A stretch of DNA of 48,973 nt from CBCPMX01 sp965120355 (GCA_965120355.1 CBCPMX010000020.1:1-48973); one strand, 5' to 3'; positions 24,765 through 35,936 are shown, numbered from the stretch's first letter. Numbers and translations: made by a program. Notes: generated from the letters alone by a model not told the origin.

Positions 24765-26051
24765 ATGACTACCTATGGAGAACGCGCCTATGCGTTTTTG
24801 GAACAGCTCAGCGTACCGCGCACCAGCGGCTCCCCGCAGGAGCACGCCGCCGCGCAGCTGATCGCGGAGAAAATCAAAACGCTGGGGTTCACCCCTGTTC
24901 TGGAACCCTTTGAAGTCAGACGGCGGCTGCCGGTGCGCGCGGAATTTTCGATCACCGCGCCGGAAACCGTTTCTTATACCGTGACGGGCCTCATCGACGC
25001 GCAGGAGACGCCGGAAGAGGGCGTGGACGCGGAATTTTACTATCTGGAGCTGATTGACGAGATCGGCCTGAAGCGCGCAAAGGGGAAATTCGTCCTGCTG
25101 AACGAGCGCCCCAAGGAAGAGGACTACAAAAAGCTGGTGGACGCCGGCATTGCGGGCTTCCTTCTGATGAACGGCACCACGCGGGACACGCTGGAAAACT
25201 CCGATCTGGACACCATGCGCTTCCGGGACTGTTATCAGCGGTATGGCGCGGTACCGGCATTCGCCATCCGCATTAAGGACGCACTGGATATGCTCCGGCG
25301 GAAGCCCACCCGCGTCCATTTCACACTCCGTCTGGAGGAAGCCGTCACGACCTCTTACAATGTGGTCACAGAGGTCTCCGGTACCGATCTGGCAGAGGAA
25401 TCCCTGGCCGTCGGCGCGCACTACGACAGCACGGAATTCAGCTATGGCGCGTGGGACAACGGCGCGGGCGTGGTGCAGGTATTGGGCCTGCTGGAGCATC
25501 TGGCCCAGCATCCGCCGAGAAGGACTGTCAAGGCCATTCTGTTTGGCTCGGAGGAGATCGGCCTGCGTGGCTCCCGGGCCTATCTGACCGCGCATCCTGA
25601 TGAGCAGGAACAGCTGCTGGCCATGGTCAACCTGGACGTCGGCGGCAATATTCTTGGCAAATATATCGCGGTCGTCACCGCCACACCGGCCGTAGAAGCT
25701 TATGTACAGGGCCTTCTGAAAGAGGCGGGCCACTCCGCAAAGGTATCCTCCCACGTCATGAGCAGCGACAGCGCGGTTTTCTCCGACTATGGCATTCCCT
25801 CCATCAATCTGGGCCGCATGGGCGTTCAGGGCGGCGGCTATATGCACACCAGATATGACAATATGGACATGATCGCCGCAGACGTCCTGGACGAGGAGAT
25901 CCGGGTCCTGATTTTCCTCATGGACCGGCTGACCCAGGCTGAGCAGTTCCCCATTGCGCGGGAAATCTCTGCGGAGCTGCAGGAGCAGATCGTCAACTAT
26001 TTCGGAACGGGGCGAAGCCATACGGAAACCGTCAAAACGAAAAAACACTAA
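24765..26051 (+). CDS. M28-family zinc peptidase (aminopeptidase-like)
   Basis: A 428-residue protein of the M28 metallopeptidase family. The two-zinc site can be followed through the sequence: His in GAHYDSTEF, Asp in WDNGAGVVQ, the Glu pair in GSEEIGLRGS, Asp in MVNLDVGGN and His in YMHTRYDN. An inserted domain (about residues 45-190) lies before the catalytic core, in the position of the PA-like insertion seen in related enzymes. No signal peptide is seen, so it is probably cytosolic and processes peptides. The start at 24765 has an AAAGGAA site; longer upstream readings are unrelated. It ends in a strong terminator. Confidence 0.9.
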   Translation: MTTYGERAYAFLEQLSVPRTSGSPQEHAAAQLIAEKIKTLGFTPVLEPFEVRRRLPVRAEFSITAPETVSYTVTGLIDAQETPEEGVDAEFYYLELIDEIGLKRAKGKFVLLNERPKEEDYKKLVDAGIAGFLLMNGTTRDTLENSDLDTMRFRDCYQRYGAVPAFAIRIKDALDMLRRKPTRVHFTLRLEEAVTTSYNVVTEVSGTDLAEESLAVGAHYDSTEFSYGAWDNGAGVVQVLGLLEHLAQHPPRRTVKAILFGSEEIGLRGSRAYLTAHPDEQEQLLAMVNLDVGGNILGKYIAVVTATPAVEAYVQGLLKEAGHSAKVSSHVMSSDSAVFSDYGIPSINLGRMGVQGGGYMHTRYDNMDMIAADVLDEEIRVLIFLMDRLTQAEQFPIAREISAELQEQIVNYFGTGRSHTETVKTKKH

Positions 26052-26056
26052 TGCAT

Positions 26057-26091
26057 AAAACTCCCGCCGCGCGGTGCGCGGCGGGAGTTTT
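26057..26091 (+). terminator. Terminator after the M28 gene (inside repeat copy 1)
   Basis: A perfect 16-bp stem (26057-26072 and 26076-26091) with a 3-nt loop; the arms end in AAAA and TTTT. Most of it lies within the 171-bp direct repeat and equals the hairpin that ends clpB in the other copy. Confidence 0.9.
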
Positions 26092-26230
26092 GTGCCAGAA
26101 GCACGGTTATTTCACAATCAGCTGTCCGTCTTCCACATCCACCAACAGTTCCTCTCCCGGATTCAGCTGGCCGGAGAGAATCTTCCGGGCAATCAGCGTC
26201 TCCACGGTGTGCTGGACATAGCGGCGCAGG
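26060..26230. repeat. 171-bp direct repeat, copy 1 (clpB 3' end plus terminator)
   Basis: Matches 27074-27244 at a constant offset of 1014 bp, with five single-base differences by eye. Similarity stops abruptly at both ends. It contains the clpB terminator hairpin and the last 41 codons of clpB in antisense. Confidence 0.92.
26107..26230 (-). pseudogene. clpB: Truncated duplicate of the clpB 3' end
   Basis: On the minus strand this encodes the last ~40 residues of ClpB (RRYVQHTVETLIARKIL through to the DGQLIVK end and the same TAA stop) without any upstream coding region. The three differences from the true clpB within this stretch leave the frame intact, so the copy is recent. It has no start codon or promoter and is best read as a non-functional fragment created by the duplication that brought in or bracketed the neighbouring Ig-like gene. 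Confidence 0.85.
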
Positions 26231-26567
26231 AGCCGCAGAGCGGAAGCGCTGCCCAAACACACGCCATGCACCCGAAGGATTGCCCGTATGTTGGCAGTAA
26301 ACCGGCATACAGGGGTTCCTCTCCTGCATGATGTCTCCCGTTCAATACGTTTTTTGTCATTTTGTACAATTTTACCGTAAGAGATATATCTGCCCTTACA
26401 ATTTTCAAAATGCGTTTTTTGTTATATAATTATGATACAGAAAGTCCAGTGTCCTGCGTATTTCCCTGATTTTTGTTAGGAGTTATGAATTACAAAGAGA
26501 TTGAAGCTTCTGCACATAAAAACTTCATATCTCATCAACACGCTGGGGATCACCCCTTATTGACGTC
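26231..26567. other. AT-rich intergenic stretch inside the repeat-bounded segment
   Basis: No gene is supported here. The right part (26335-26450) is clearly richer in A/T than neighbouring sequence and holds several TATAAT-like words (for example TATAAT at 26425), so a promoter for the Ig-like gene is likely, but I could not fix one with a good -35 box. Confidence 0.45.
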
Positions 26568-27053
26568 ATGAAAAAGAAACTTATTTTTACATCCTTATTT
26601 CTCCTCGCCACAGCCGTTGTATTGTTTGGAATCGCATTCTGCGTGCCTGACCCGGCGGAAAACCTCCCATGGCCCATCGGCGAGCGGGCGGAAGACATCC
26701 CAAACCGTTCCGACCTTTTTCTGCAGTTGGAAAGCGTCAGCAGCACTGGCACCACGTACCTTCTGGTCAATCATCTGGACGAGCCAGTGGAGTATGGGTG
26801 TGACTTCTATCTGCAAATCCAGTTGGAGGGGGTCTGGTATGAAATTGACCTTGAACTGGAGTTCACAGCGGAGGGATATGATACCCCCGCCCATAGCCAA
26901 ACGCGCCTGACTTCTGATTGGACCATTCACTACGGCGAACTGCCCACCGGCACCTACCGTCTGGTAAAGGCACTATTTTTACCGAATCCGCAGCCTGTTT
27001 TGACTTATACTGAGCGGGAGACGATGCTGGTGACCTTCGCATTTACAATCTAA
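26568..27053 (+). CDS. Exported Ig-like (Big_14-type) domain protein
   Basis: A 161-residue protein with a basic start and one hydrophobic segment (KKKLIFTSLFLLATAVVLFGIAF), a signal peptide or membrane anchor; a Cys at 25 follows but the lipobox is poor (IAFC). The rest matches a bacterial Ig-like domain: LVNHLDEPVEYGCDFYLQIQ, a VWYEIDLELEF strand, HSQTRLTSDWTIHYGELPTGTYRLVKAL and a final strand. Such domains are common in Clostridia lipoproteins of unknown function. The ribosome-binding site is weak. The gene lies between the two clpB-end repeats, which suggests it arrived or was rearranged with them. Domain call by pattern; role unknown. Confidence 0.72.
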   Translation: MKKKLIFTSLFLLATAVVLFGIAFCVPDPAENLPWPIGERAEDIPNRSDLFLQLESVSSTGTTYLLVNHLDEPVEYGCDFYLQIQLEGVWYEIDLELEFTAEGYDTPAHSQTRLTSDWTIHYGELPTGTYRLVKALFLPNPQPVLTYTERETMLVTFAFTI

Positions 27054-27075
27054 AAATGCAAAAAATACAACGAAC

Positions 27076-27100
27076 TCCCGCCGCGCGGTGCGCGGCGGGA
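27076..27100. terminator. clpB terminator hairpin
   Basis: An 11-bp GC-rich stem (27076-27086 and 27090-27100) with a 3-nt loop. On the minus strand it is followed by a GTTCGTTGTATTTTTTG tract, so it ends clpB; it may also stop the convergent Ig-like gene. Confidence 0.78.
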
Positions 27101-27120
27101 TTCTTGTGCCAGAAGCACGG

Positions 27121-29718
<2,598 letters not shown>

Positions 29719-29751
29719 AAATCGTCTCTCCTCTCTGGAGTTTTTTGCATT

Positions 29752-29778
29752 TTAGCACTCTTCGATCTAGAGTGCTAA
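29752..29778. promoter_or_regulatory. CIRCE operator (HrcA site) of clpB
   Basis: TTAGCACTC, nine bases, GAGTGCTAA: a perfect match to the CIRCE consensus. It lies between the clpB -10 box and the start codon, the standard position for repression by HrcA, which is relieved by heat or GroEL titration. Confidence 0.97.
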
Positions 29779-29792
29779 TTCTCTTTGTCCTT

Positions 29793-29821
29793 ACTATAAT
29801 CCCCATTTCGAAGATTGTCAA
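29793..29821 (-). promoter_or_regulatory. clpB promoter
   Basis: On the minus strand: TTGACA (29816-29821), a 17-bp spacer and TATAGT (29793-29798), directly upstream of the CIRCE element. A strong sigma-A match. Confidence 0.87.
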
Positions 29822-29906
29822 TAGGCTTTGGGGAGTTTTTTTTGAACAATTTATGAAATATTCCCACGGAATTTTCTCCTGTTCACCGTAGGTCCGCACA
29901 GACCAA

Positions 29907-29941
29907 AGGGCCATTCCTGCGCACAGCGCAGAAATGGCCCT
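29907..29941 (-). terminator. Likely terminator after ribF
   Basis: A 16-bp stem with one mismatch (29907-29922 and 29926-29941) and a 3-nt loop, 44 bp after the ribF stop. On the minus strand only a short TTTGGTCT follows, so the T-run is weak. It ends the rimP-ribF operon. Confidence 0.62.
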
Positions 29942-29984
29942 AACATATACTATCGAGTATCCTTTTGTGTTTTCAAAAGCGCAT

Positions 29985-30875
29985 TCAGCGAAAATACGCC
30001 TGGGTCTCGGCCGCATTCTTCCAGATGGCAGTCTGCAGTTCCTCCACCCCGTGAAATCGCTGCTCCCCACGCAGGAATTTATAAAACTCCACCCGAATGG
30101 TCTGGCCATACAGATCCCCGTCGTAGCCCAGAAGCCATGGCTCCACCGTGGGCTTGTCCGCATCCTCCACCGTAGGACGGACGCCCACGTTGGTCACAGC
30201 CGGCCAAACATCCCCGCCAATGAGGACCTTGGCAGCATAGACGCCGTAAGCCGGCGCCAACAGGCCGTCTGGAATCAGCAAATTGGCCGTGGGAATGCCC
30301 AACGTGCGGCCCAACTGCTTGCCATGCACCACTTCCCCAGACAGGCAGTGCGGGTGACCCAGAAACCGGTTGGCATTTTCGATATCCCCGGCAGCAATCA
30401 GCGACCGGATGTAAGTGGAGGAAACCGCCACGCCATCCAGACAAATCTGGGGAATCACGTCGCAGCCGATGCCCAGCTGCGCGCACAGCTGCTGCAGCCG
30501 CTGGGGCGTTCCCTGACCCCGATAGCCGAAACGGAAATCGTGCCCGCAGACCAAATGAACCGCATGGAGCTCTTTCACCAGGTACTCCGTCACGAATGCC
30601 CGCCAGGGCATGGCCCGCATGGCGTTGTCAAAGTGGGCAAAAATACATTCATCCATATGGTACCAGGTCTTGCACAGCCAAGCCCGATCCGCTGGAGTGT
30701 TAATCAAGGGCGTCGGCTGGCCCGCCACTAAGTTGTCCGGGTGCTGGTCAAATGTCAGAACTGTCGCCGTACATTCCCGTGCCGCCGCCACCTGACGCGC
30801 CTTCTTCAGCAGCCCGCCGTGGCCCAAATGGACCCCGTCGAAAAAGCCGAGGGCGATCACACGCTGTGTTTCCAA
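29985..30875 (-). CDS. ribF: Bifunctional riboflavin kinase / FAD synthetase
   Basis: A 296-residue enzyme that turns riboflavin into FMN and then FAD. The N-terminal adenylyltransferase half has ALGFFDGVHLGHGGLL (the HxGH nucleotide-binding motif), GHDFRFGYRGQGTP and VSSTYIRSLIAAGDI. The C-terminal flavokinase half has GKQLGRTLGIPTANL and GVYAAKVLIGG, then NVGVRPTV and the late VEFYKFLRGEQRF. The start is a TTG at 30875, 2 bp before the truB stop; GAGG in the end of truB serves as the site. Being last in the translation operon is usual in Firmicutes. Confidence 0.95.
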   Translation of the reverse strand: METQRVIALGFFDGVHLGHGGLLKKARQVAAARECTATVLTFDQHPDNLVAGQPTPLINTPADRAWLCKTWYHMDECIFAHFDNAMRAMPWRAFVTEYLVKELHAVHLVCGHDFRFGYRGQGTPQRLQQLCAQLGIGCDVIPQICLDGVAVSSTYIRSLIAAGDIENANRFLGHPHCLSGEVVHGKQLGRTLGIPTANLLIPDGLLAPAYGVYAAKVLIGGDVWPAVTNVGVRPTVEDADKPTVEPWLLGYDGDLYGQTIRVEFYKFLRGEQRFHGVEELQTAIWKNAAETQAYFR

Positions 30876-30877
30876 TG

Positions 30878-31753
30878 CTAGTTCACCTCAAAAAAGCTTT
30901 TGACTGTCCGCAGCGCCTGGCCATCGCAGCGGGCCAGGCACAGGAATTCACTGCCTGGGCCATAGACGCGGTAGTCTCCTGCCGGCAGGCCGGGAACCGG
31001 GATCTGTCCCCCGTTCCGGCACCGCGCCGCGTCCTTCGGCCCCACGTGGACCGGCGGCGCATCGGCGAACATATTGTCCACCGGCATCAATTGTTCCGCC
31101 GCTTCCTCCGGCGAAAGCGTCAGGAGATCCTCCAACGGCACAGCCTGCGCCAGGCAGAAGCAGCCCGCGGCGGTTCGCCGCAGCGCGGACATGCACCCGC
31201 CGCAGCCCAAAGCCTCGCCAATCTCAGCACAGAGCGTGCGGACATAGGTTCCCTTGGAGCAGCGTACGCGAAACGTGTAGTCCGCCGCTTCGCCGTCCAG
31301 CAGTTCCATAGAATAAATTTCAATATCACGGGGTTTGCGTTCCACCTGTTTGCCCTGCCGTGCCAGTTCATAGAGCTTCTGTCCATTGATTTTCACAGCA
31401 GAATACATCGGTGGAATCTGCTGCCGCTTGCCCACAAAGCTTCTGAGAACCTCCTCCACCTGTGCCCGCGTCACCTGCACCGGCTGCTGCGTCAGCACAT
31501 CGCCAGTAATATCCTGGGTGGTCGAGGTCATGCCAAGACGCAGCCCTGCCACATATTCCTTATCGGCTCCCTCAAACAGTTCCACTGCGCGAGTGGCCCG
31601 ACCCACAAATACCGGCAGAACACCCGTTGCCATGGGGTCCAGCGTGCCGCCGTGGCCAATGCGTTTCTCCTGCAAAATGCCCCGCAGCTTGGCCACCACG
31701 TCGTGAGAGGTCCAGCCCGCAGGCTTATCGATGATCAAAATTCCGGTGGGCAA
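30878..31753 (-). CDS. truB: tRNA pseudouridine(55) synthase TruB
   Basis: A 291-residue enzyme that makes pseudouridine 55 in the T-loop of tRNAs. The catalytic aspartate is Asp39 in GHGGTLDPMATG. The N-terminal GILIIDKPAGWTSHDVV, the YVAGLRLGMTSTTQDITGD segment and the RVRCSKGTYVRTLC motif are all typical. I choose the TTG at 31753: a strong AAAGGAAGGG lies upstream and the protein then begins exactly where TruB proteins usually begin. The open frame extends 23 codons further upstream to another TTG with no site. It sits between nrnA and ribF in the operon. Confidence 0.93.
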   Translation of the reverse strand: MPTGILIIDKPAGWTSHDVVAKLRGILQEKRIGHGGTLDPMATGVLPVFVGRATRAVELFEGADKEYVAGLRLGMTSTTQDITGDVLTQQPVQVTRAQVEEVLRSFVGKRQQIPPMYSAVKINGQKLYELARQGKQVERKPRDIEIYSMELLDGEAADYTFRVRCSKGTYVRTLCAEIGEALGCGGCMSALRRTAAGCFCLAQAVPLEDLLTLSPEEAAEQLMPVDNMFADAPPVHVGPKDAARCRNGGQIPVPGLPAGDYRVYGPGSEFLCLARCDGQALRTVKSFFEVN

Positions 31754-31862
31754 GGTTTCCCTTCCTTTCTGCGCTTCCCGAAGTGGATGCCGCACCTCGG
31801 GAATTTCAATCTGTTCGGTCAAACAAAATGACAGCTTCTCAGTGTCTGCTCACCTACAATGC

Positions 31863-32819
31863 TCAAACAGGAATCCCTTCGGCACGGATGGCGTCGAGAA
31901 TCGCTTTCCGCGCCGCTTCCACGCCGCCGGCCACTTCGGCGCCTGCCGCAGCCTGATGGCCGCCGCCCCCCAGCCGCTTGCAGATGCTGGAGGCATTGTA
32001 CAGCCCGCCGGAACGCAGGGACAGCTTTCCTGCGCCGCCGGGCAGCTCCCGAATCATCACCGAGAGCTCCACGCCCTCCACCACTCGGGCAAACCCCGCA
32101 ATGTCGTCGGCGTCATCCTCCGTGGCGCCGATGGCATCCATGTCCGCCTGGGTCAGGGTGCACAGGCCCACCTTGCCGCCGGCCAGCAGCTCCAAACTGC
32201 TGGCCAGCAGGCCCTCCAGCTTCAGCCTGGCCAGACTCTTGGTGGAAAACAGCTTTTTGTTAATGGCATAGGTGTCCACGCCCAATTCCTTCAGATCTGC
32301 GGCGGCCCGCAGCGTGGCCGCGGAGGTGTTGGAGTAGCGGAAGCAGCCGCAGTCTGTGGAAATGGCCACATACAATGCCTCTGCCATGGGCAGATCCACC
32401 GTTCCAAGCTCCCGCAGGATGGCCAACACCAGCTCGCCGCAGGCGGCGCTGTGGGGCCAGACAATGGTGGTCTGCGCATAGGATTCATTGCTCTCATGGT
32501 GGTCAATGCACAGTGCCACCTGCCCGGCCAGATGAACACCGTTGAGCGGCAGCAGCCCCTCCGAAGCGATGTCTACCGTCACGATTACCGCATCTGCCGG
32601 AACCTCCGGTGTGGTCAGCCCCTCCAGGTACGGTACATACCGCGCCGTCAGCTGGGGATTTTCCAGGACAGCGGCCTGTTTCCCTGCGGCCCGGAGGCCG
32701 CGGCACAGGGCTGCGGCACAGCCTACTGTGTCGCCGTCCGGACGGCGATGGGTCAAAATCAAAAAATGATCGCGGGCGTGAAGCCAATTCGCCGCCTCAC
32801 TGGGGTTCGTCAGATGCAT
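31863..32819 (-). CDS. nrnA: DHH/DHHA1 phosphoesterase, NrnA-type oligoribonuclease
   Basis: A 318-residue DHH-family phosphodiesterase. NrnA enzymes degrade short oligoribonucleotides and can also dephosphorylate pAp or cleave pApA. The manganese-binding motifs are present: RRPDGDTVG near the start, VTVDIAS, the DHHESN signature, and the C-terminal DHHA1 motif RLGGGGHQAAAG. Start: ATG at 32819, with AGGAGG 6 bp upstream inside the rbfA end, so the genes overlap by 23 bp. An ATG two codons earlier touches the site and is less likely. Confidence 0.93.
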   Translation of the reverse strand: MHLTNPSEAANWLHARDHFLILTHRRPDGDTVGCAAALCRGLRAAGKQAAVLENPQLTARYVPYLEGLTTPEVPADAVIVTVDIASEGLLPLNGVHLAGQVALCIDHHESNESYAQTTIVWPHSAACGELVLAILRELGTVDLPMAEALYVAISTDCGCFRYSNTSAATLRAAADLKELGVDTYAINKKLFSTKSLARLKLEGLLASSLELLAGGKVGLCTLTQADMDAIGATEDDADDIAGFARVVEGVELSVMIRELPGGAGKLSLRSGGLYNASSICKRLGGGGHQAAAGAEVAGGVEAARKAILDAIRAEGIPV

Positions 32820-33168
32820 CGTCATCCTCCTGAATGTCCAACTTGCTAAGAATGTCAAAAATTCTGGCGCCGGTGTCAATGGAGTGATCCTCTTCAAAAA
32901 TCAGCTCCGGTGTATAGCGCAGCTGCAAACGGCTGCCGATTTCCCGCCGAAGAAAGCCGGAGGCGGACTTGAGTCCCTTCATAACATCCTTGCTGGTGGA
33001 TTTATCCAGCACAGACACATAGACCTTGGCATAACGCAGATCCCCGGTGGTCTGTACGGCGGTAATGCTGATGACCCCTTGGACTCTGGGGTCCTTCAGG
33101 CCGCGCAGAAGGCTGGAAAGTTCCCGCTGAATCTCCTCATTGATGCGGCCAAGACGGTTGGAAGCCAT
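32797..33168 (-). CDS. rbfA: 30S ribosome-binding factor RbfA
   Basis: A 123-residue KH-fold protein that helps mature the 3' and 5' ends of 16S rRNA and the 30S subunit. It shows the family pattern: RLGRINEEIQRELSSLL, DPRVQGVISITAVQTTGDLRYAKVYVSVL, then SASGFLRREIGSRLQLRYTPELIFEEDHSIDTG. The acidic C-terminus (EDDDASDEP) is common. The ATG at 33168 has AAAGGGG upstream; a longer in-frame reading toward infB has no similarity. It lies 71 bp after infB, the usual order. Confidence 0.96.
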   Translation of the reverse strand: MASNRLGRINEEIQRELSSLLRGLKDPRVQGVISITAVQTTGDLRYAKVYVSVLDKSTSKDVMKGLKSASGFLRREIGSRLQLRYTPELIFEEDHSIDTGARIFDILSKLDIQEDDDASDEPQ

Positions 33169-33239
33169 AAATTCGCCCCTTTCTGGCGCAGGCAGCCCGC
33201 CGGAGCGGCGGACTGCCGTACTCTGTCCGGAAGAGCGGC

Positions 33240-35816
33240 TCAGTCCTTGATCTGCTCCATAACGAAGCATTCAAAGATATCGCCTTCCTTGATATCGTTG
33301 TATTTTTCAATGCACATACCGCACTCATAGCCGGTGGTCACAGTCTTGACGTCGTCCTTGAAGCGGCGAAGAGAGGACAGCGTGCCCTCATGAATCACAA
33401 TATGATCGCGCAGAACACGAACGCCGGCGTTGCGGTCGATGTGGCCGTCCTGGACATAGCAACCGGCGATGGTGCCAACAGCAGAAGCCCGGTAAGTCTG
33501 CCGCACCTCCGCATGACCGATAACCACTTCCCGGAACTTTGGATCCAGCATGCCCTTCATGGCTGCCTCGATCTCGTTGATGCAGTCGTAGATCACGCGG
33601 TACATGCGGATGTCCACATTGGCCCGCTGTGCAGACGCCGCAGCGGAAGCCTCCGGCCGGACGTTGAACCCCACCACAATGGCGCCGGAAGTGGAGGCCA
33701 GCAGGATATCGCTCTCGGAAATGGCGCCAACGGCGGCATGGATAACCTTCACGCGCACCTCGTCGTTGCTGAGCTTCTCCAGGCTGGCTTTGATGGCTTC
33801 GGCGGAGCCCTGCACATCTGCCTTGACGATAATGTTCAGCTCCTTCATGCTGCCTTCCTTGATCTGGGCATACAGATCGTCCAGCGTCACAGCCTTGACC
33901 GGACCGGAAAGCGCCTCCTTGGCCTTTTCTTTGCGCTCTTCCACCAGCTGGCGGGCCATGCGTTCATCCTCCACAGCGTTGAAGCTGTCACCGGCAGAGG
34001 GCACTTCGCCCAGGCCGATGATTTCCACAGGCACGGAAGGACCGGCGGTTTTCACCTGCCGTCCGGTGTGATCGGTCATGGCGCGGACGCGGCCCACAGC
34101 CGTACCGGCAATGATAATATCGCCCTGGTGCAGCGTGCCGTTCTGAACCAGCAGCGTAGCCACCGGGCCGCGGCCCTTGTCCAGACGCGCCTCAATGACC
34201 GAGCCACGAGCGGCCCGATTGGGATTGGCTTTCAGCTCCCGCATCTCGGCAGTAAGCGCCACCATTTCCAATAGATTCTCAATGCCTTCGCCGGTCTTGG
34301 CGGAGATGGGACACATAATGGTGTCGCCGCCCCACTCTTCCGGGATCAGGTCGTACTCTGTGATCTGCTGCTTAATCCGGTCGGGGTTGGCGCCGGGTTT
34401 ATCCATTTTATTAATGGCCACAATGATGGGAATGTTGGCCGCTTTGGCGTGGTTAATGGACTCCACGGTCTGGGGCATGATGCCGTCATCCGCCGCCACC
34501 ACCAAGATGGCAATGTCGGTAACCATAGCGCCGCGTGCGCGCATGGCGGTAAATGCCTCATGGCCCGGCGTATCCAGGAAGGTAATGGGCTTGCCGCCCA
34601 CCTCCACCTGATAAGCGCCAATGTGCTGCGTAATGCCGCCGGCCTCGCCTTCCACCACATGGGCATGCCGGATTTTGTCCAGCAGAGACGTCTTGCCATG
34701 ATCCACGTGGCCCATGACCACCACCACGGGCGCGCGCAGCTCCAGCTCGTCTTCGGTGTCCTCATGGTCATCAATGAGCCGCTCTTCAATGGTGACGACC
34801 ACTTCCTTCTCCACCTTACAGCCCAGCTCCATGGCTACCAGGGCAGCGGTATCATAGTCAATGATCTGACTGATAGACGCCATGACGCCCAGCTTGATGA
34901 GCTGTTTGACCACTTCCGCGCCGGTCTTTTTCATGCGGGAGGCCAGCTCACCCACGGCAATTTCGTCGGGAATTTTCACTGTCAGGGGCGTCTTCTTGGC
35001 AATCTCCAGCTGGAGCCGCCGCATCTTTTCCTGCTCTTCATTGCGGGTCTTATTCCCAAAGTTGCCCTTCTTCTTGCTGTTCTTGGCGTTCTTCCCGCCA
35101 ATACGCTGTTTCCCGCCGGTCATATTCTGGGTGCGCTCGGAAACCAGCTCGTCGGCATGGTCGTCAAAGCGGGCCGCATTGACCCGGGCGGCAGAGGTGT
35201 CCACCACACGGCGTTCCCGCTTGCGCTGCTGGGGCTGCTGGGCTTGTTGCTGGGCTTGCTGCTGGGCGGGCTTCTGCGCCGCCGGTGCGGCAGCCTGGGT
35301 CCGCGGCGGCTGCTGGCTCTGCTGCTGGCGGCTGCGGTCAGAATTCTGACTCCGGTCACTGGAGCGGTTCTGATTCTGCCGGTTCCGGTCCTGATTCCGA
35401 TCATTCTGGCGGCTCTGCCCCTGGCGGTTTCGATCCTGGTTCTGATTCCGGTCGCCGGAGCGGTTCTGATTCTGCCGGTTCCGGTCCTGATTCCGGTCAT
35501 TCTGCCGGCCCTGAGGCTGGGCGGGCCGGGCCGCCGCAGGGGCGGGCGCATCGTCGTCAATGACCAGGACTTCCTGGTCGTCTGCTACAGCCACGGCGGC
35601 GTTGCGCTGGCTGTTCAGCACCGCCTCCAGGTCCTCCACCTGACTGCGCTGGGTGATGATGTCAAAGATCAGGTTCAGCTGATCCTCCTCCAACACCTGC
35701 ATATGGTTCTTGGGCTTTTCATAGTGCTCGGTTACAATCTCCGTAATGGTCTTGGTGGGGAAGCCAAAATCCTTGGCCACCTCATGAATGCGGTATTTCA
35801 AAAAACTTGTACTCAT
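33240..35816 (-). CDS. infB: Translation initiation factor IF-2
   Basis: An 858-residue GTPase that places initiator tRNA on the 30S subunit. The N-terminal IF2_N motif (FLKYRIHEVAKDFGFPTKTITEIV) is followed by a long, disordered Gln/Arg/Asn-rich region (about 100-270) that contains a 32-residue tandem repeat (105-136 and 137-168). The second IF2_N follows (277-330), then the G-domain with GHVDHGKT (369-376), DTPGHEAF and NKMD, and domains II-IV. The ATG at 35816 has GGAGGTG upstream. A palindrome lies between the upstream gene and this start. Confidence 0.97.
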   Translation of the reverse strand: MSTSFLKYRIHEVAKDFGFPTKTITEIVTEHYEKPKNHMQVLEEDQLNLIFDIITQRSQVEDLEAVLNSQRNAAVAVADDQEVLVIDDDAPAPAAARPAQPQGRQNDRNQDRNRQNQNRSGDRNQNQDRNRQGQSRQNDRNQDRNRQNQNRSSDRSQNSDRSRQQQSQQPPRTQAAAPAAQKPAQQQAQQQAQQPQQRKRERRVVDTSAARVNAARFDDHADELVSERTQNMTGGKQRIGGKNAKNSKKKGNFGNKTRNEEQEKMRRLQLEIAKKTPLTVKIPDEIAVGELASRMKKTGAEVVKQLIKLGVMASISQIIDYDTAALVAMELGCKVEKEVVVTIEERLIDDHEDTEDELELRAPVVVVMGHVDHGKTSLLDKIRHAHVVEGEAGGITQHIGAYQVEVGGKPITFLDTPGHEAFTAMRARGAMVTDIAILVVAADDGIMPQTVESINHAKAANIPIIVAINKMDKPGANPDRIKQQITEYDLIPEEWGGDTIMCPISAKTGEGIENLLEMVALTAEMRELKANPNRAARGSVIEARLDKGRGPVATLLVQNGTLHQGDIIIAGTAVGRVRAMTDHTGRQVKTAGPSVPVEIIGLGEVPSAGDSFNAVEDERMARQLVEERKEKAKEALSGPVKAVTLDDLYAQIKEGSMKELNIIVKADVQGSAEAIKASLEKLSNDEVRVKVIHAAVGAISESDILLASTSGAIVVGFNVRPEASAAASAQRANVDIRMYRVIYDCINEIEAAMKGMLDPKFREVVIGHAEVRQTYRASAVGTIAGCYVQDGHIDRNAGVRVLRDHIVIHEGTLSSLRRFKDDVKTVTTGYECGMCIEKYNDIKEGDIFECFVMEQIKD
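35313..35504 (-). repeat. 96-bp tandem duplication within infB
   Basis: Two adjacent 96-bp units encode 32-residue repeats starting QNDRNQDRNRQNQNRS. The first 52-bp part of the DNA is almost identical in both copies (35361-35412 and 35457-35508). The rest has drifted. It expands the disordered linker of IF-2 in frame. Confidence 0.85.
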
Positions 35817-35861
35817 ACAGCCACCTCCAAGTTGAAATGCAATCTGTTTCGCGGCCTTCCA

Positions 35862-35908
35862 TGTCATTGCGAAAAGCGAAGACCCGGTAATCGCTTTTCG
35901 CAATGACA
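35862..35908. repeat. Large palindrome between ylxQ and infB
   Basis: A perfect 18-bp inverted repeat (35862-35879 and 35891-35908) with an 11-nt loop; the ends read TGTCATTGCG and CGCAATGACA. It lies inside the operon in the 120-bp gap before infB, with no T-run, so it is not a normal terminator. It resembles dispersed palindromic elements (REP/MITE-like) with GTCATTGCG ends. It could also shape the mRNA. Confidence 0.8.
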
Positions 35909-35936
35909 CGGCTCGGCCCTGTCACGCGCCGGGTTC

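Noticed and set aside
30878..31822. TruB starting at the upstream TTG at 31822
   Set aside because: No ribosome-binding site there, and the extra 23 residues are not part of TruB. The TTG at 31753 has both a site and the standard start.
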